Shown: positions 5,362-5,474 of the stretch, piece after piece | How the letters are laid out: each line of letters starts with the position of its first letter | Position numbering within the stretch: position 1 is the stretch's first letter | NCBI GenBank assembly: GCA_023144675.1 | Contig: JAGLFE010000384.1 | Location: forward strand, 1 to 5,474 | DNA length: 5,474 nt | Direction of reading: 5' to 3' | Source: Thiomargarita sp. | GTDB taxonomy: Bacteria; Pseudomonadota; Gammaproteobacteria; Beggiatoales; Beggiatoaceae | Made by a program: the position numbers and the translations under genes | The notes under the pieces: model-generated | Database searches by the model: none | Seen by the model: only the letters and a program-made list of their open reading frames with translations | Told to the model about the DNA's origin: nothing

Positions 5362-5474
5362 ATATGCAATTGATTGACTTTACTATATTTTTAATAAATA
5401 TACACTATTTTACAGAAAATTATTGTAACTATCTGCCAATTAAAGCTTCAAATGCGAAAAATTTTAACATGATT

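Larger units (their letters stand above)
4717..5474. other. Long AT-rich region upstream of tex with no convincing gene
   Basis: These 758 bases hold frequent stops in all frames and no recognisable gene or RNA. The first part (4717-4870) should contain the tex promoter. The middle (about 4913-5142) is less AT-biased and carries several short frames: 38 codons from an ATG at 4913, an overlapping frame to a TAA at 5067-5069, and a minus-strand frame of 36 codons (5165-5055). None has a Shine-Dalgarno or a known motif. The right part (about 5150-5474) is nearly pure A/T with a spaced inverted repeat. At the right edge a minus-strand frame ends with a TAG at 5431-5429 after 14 codons (ending FAFEALIGR), which might be the tail of an upstream gene but is too short to call. 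Confidence 0.55.

Noticed and set aside
5374..5404. Plus-strand promoter TTGACT with TATACA leading out of the window
   Set aside because: The spacing is 19 bases and the -10 is imperfect, and there is no gene start within the window to support it.
5155..5470. Direct repeat AATTTTAACAT at 5155-5165 and 5460-5470
   Set aside because: It is eleven A/T-rich bases occurring twice in a very AT-rich region, with no terminal repeats or target-site pattern to suggest a mobile element.
5429..5474. C-terminal end of an upstream minus-strand gene (…MLKFFAFEALIGR, TAG at 5431-5429)
   Set aside because: Only 14 open codons are visible before the window edge, with no family match and only a weak 5-base hairpin (TTACA/TGTAA) after it. 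Too short to call.

Overview
The window reads as chromosomal DNA from an AT-rich gammaproteobacterium. The evidence is the gene order rpmH-rnpA-yidD-yidC, an L34 and a YidD of proteobacterial type, and a Tex protein that is very similar along its whole length to pseudomonad and enterobacterial Tex/YhgF. The strong AT bias and AT-only spacers would fit a host-associated lineage (Legionellales-like or similar), but the genus cannot be fixed from this sequence. I see no insertion sequence, phage gene, tRNA, rRNA or CRISPR array.

All recognisable genes lie on the minus strand, so transcription runs from high to low coordinates. Reading that way: (1) 5474-4717, a long AT-rich stretch with no convincing gene, holding candidate tex promoter elements, a palindrome and an inverted repeat; (2) tex, 4716-2350, a complete RNA-binding transcription accessory protein; (3) a 115-base spacer with nested inverted repeats; (4) a pair of membrane-associated proteins of unknown function, 2234-1839 (about three membrane spans, DUF4870-like) and 1814-1035 (one N-terminal span, a coiled coil and a conserved soluble domain), 24 bases apart and probably co-transcribed; (5) a 219-base AT-rich spacer that should carry the rpmH promoter; (6) the compact operon rpmH (815-681), rnpA (681-319), yidD (334-83) and yidC (80 to beyond the left edge).

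The last block is a translation and membrane-biogenesis operon: ribosomal protein L34, the protein subunit of RNase P, the YidD insertion-efficiency factor and the YidC insertase. Its packing is extreme: a TAATG junction between rpmH and rnpA, a 16-base (or 37-base) rnpA/yidD overlap, and 2 bases between yidD and yidC, which suggests translational coupling throughout. rpmH was missing from the supplied gene predictions and was found by direct reading, as was the yidC start. dnaA, which often lies upstream of rpmH, is not here; tex and the unknown pair take that side.

No clearly new system is evident. The best leads are the conserved unknown membrane pair, the nested inverted repeats after tex with an opposing perfect extended -10, a palindrome overlapping a perfect tex -10, and a Ser for Asn change in the RNR motif of RnpA.
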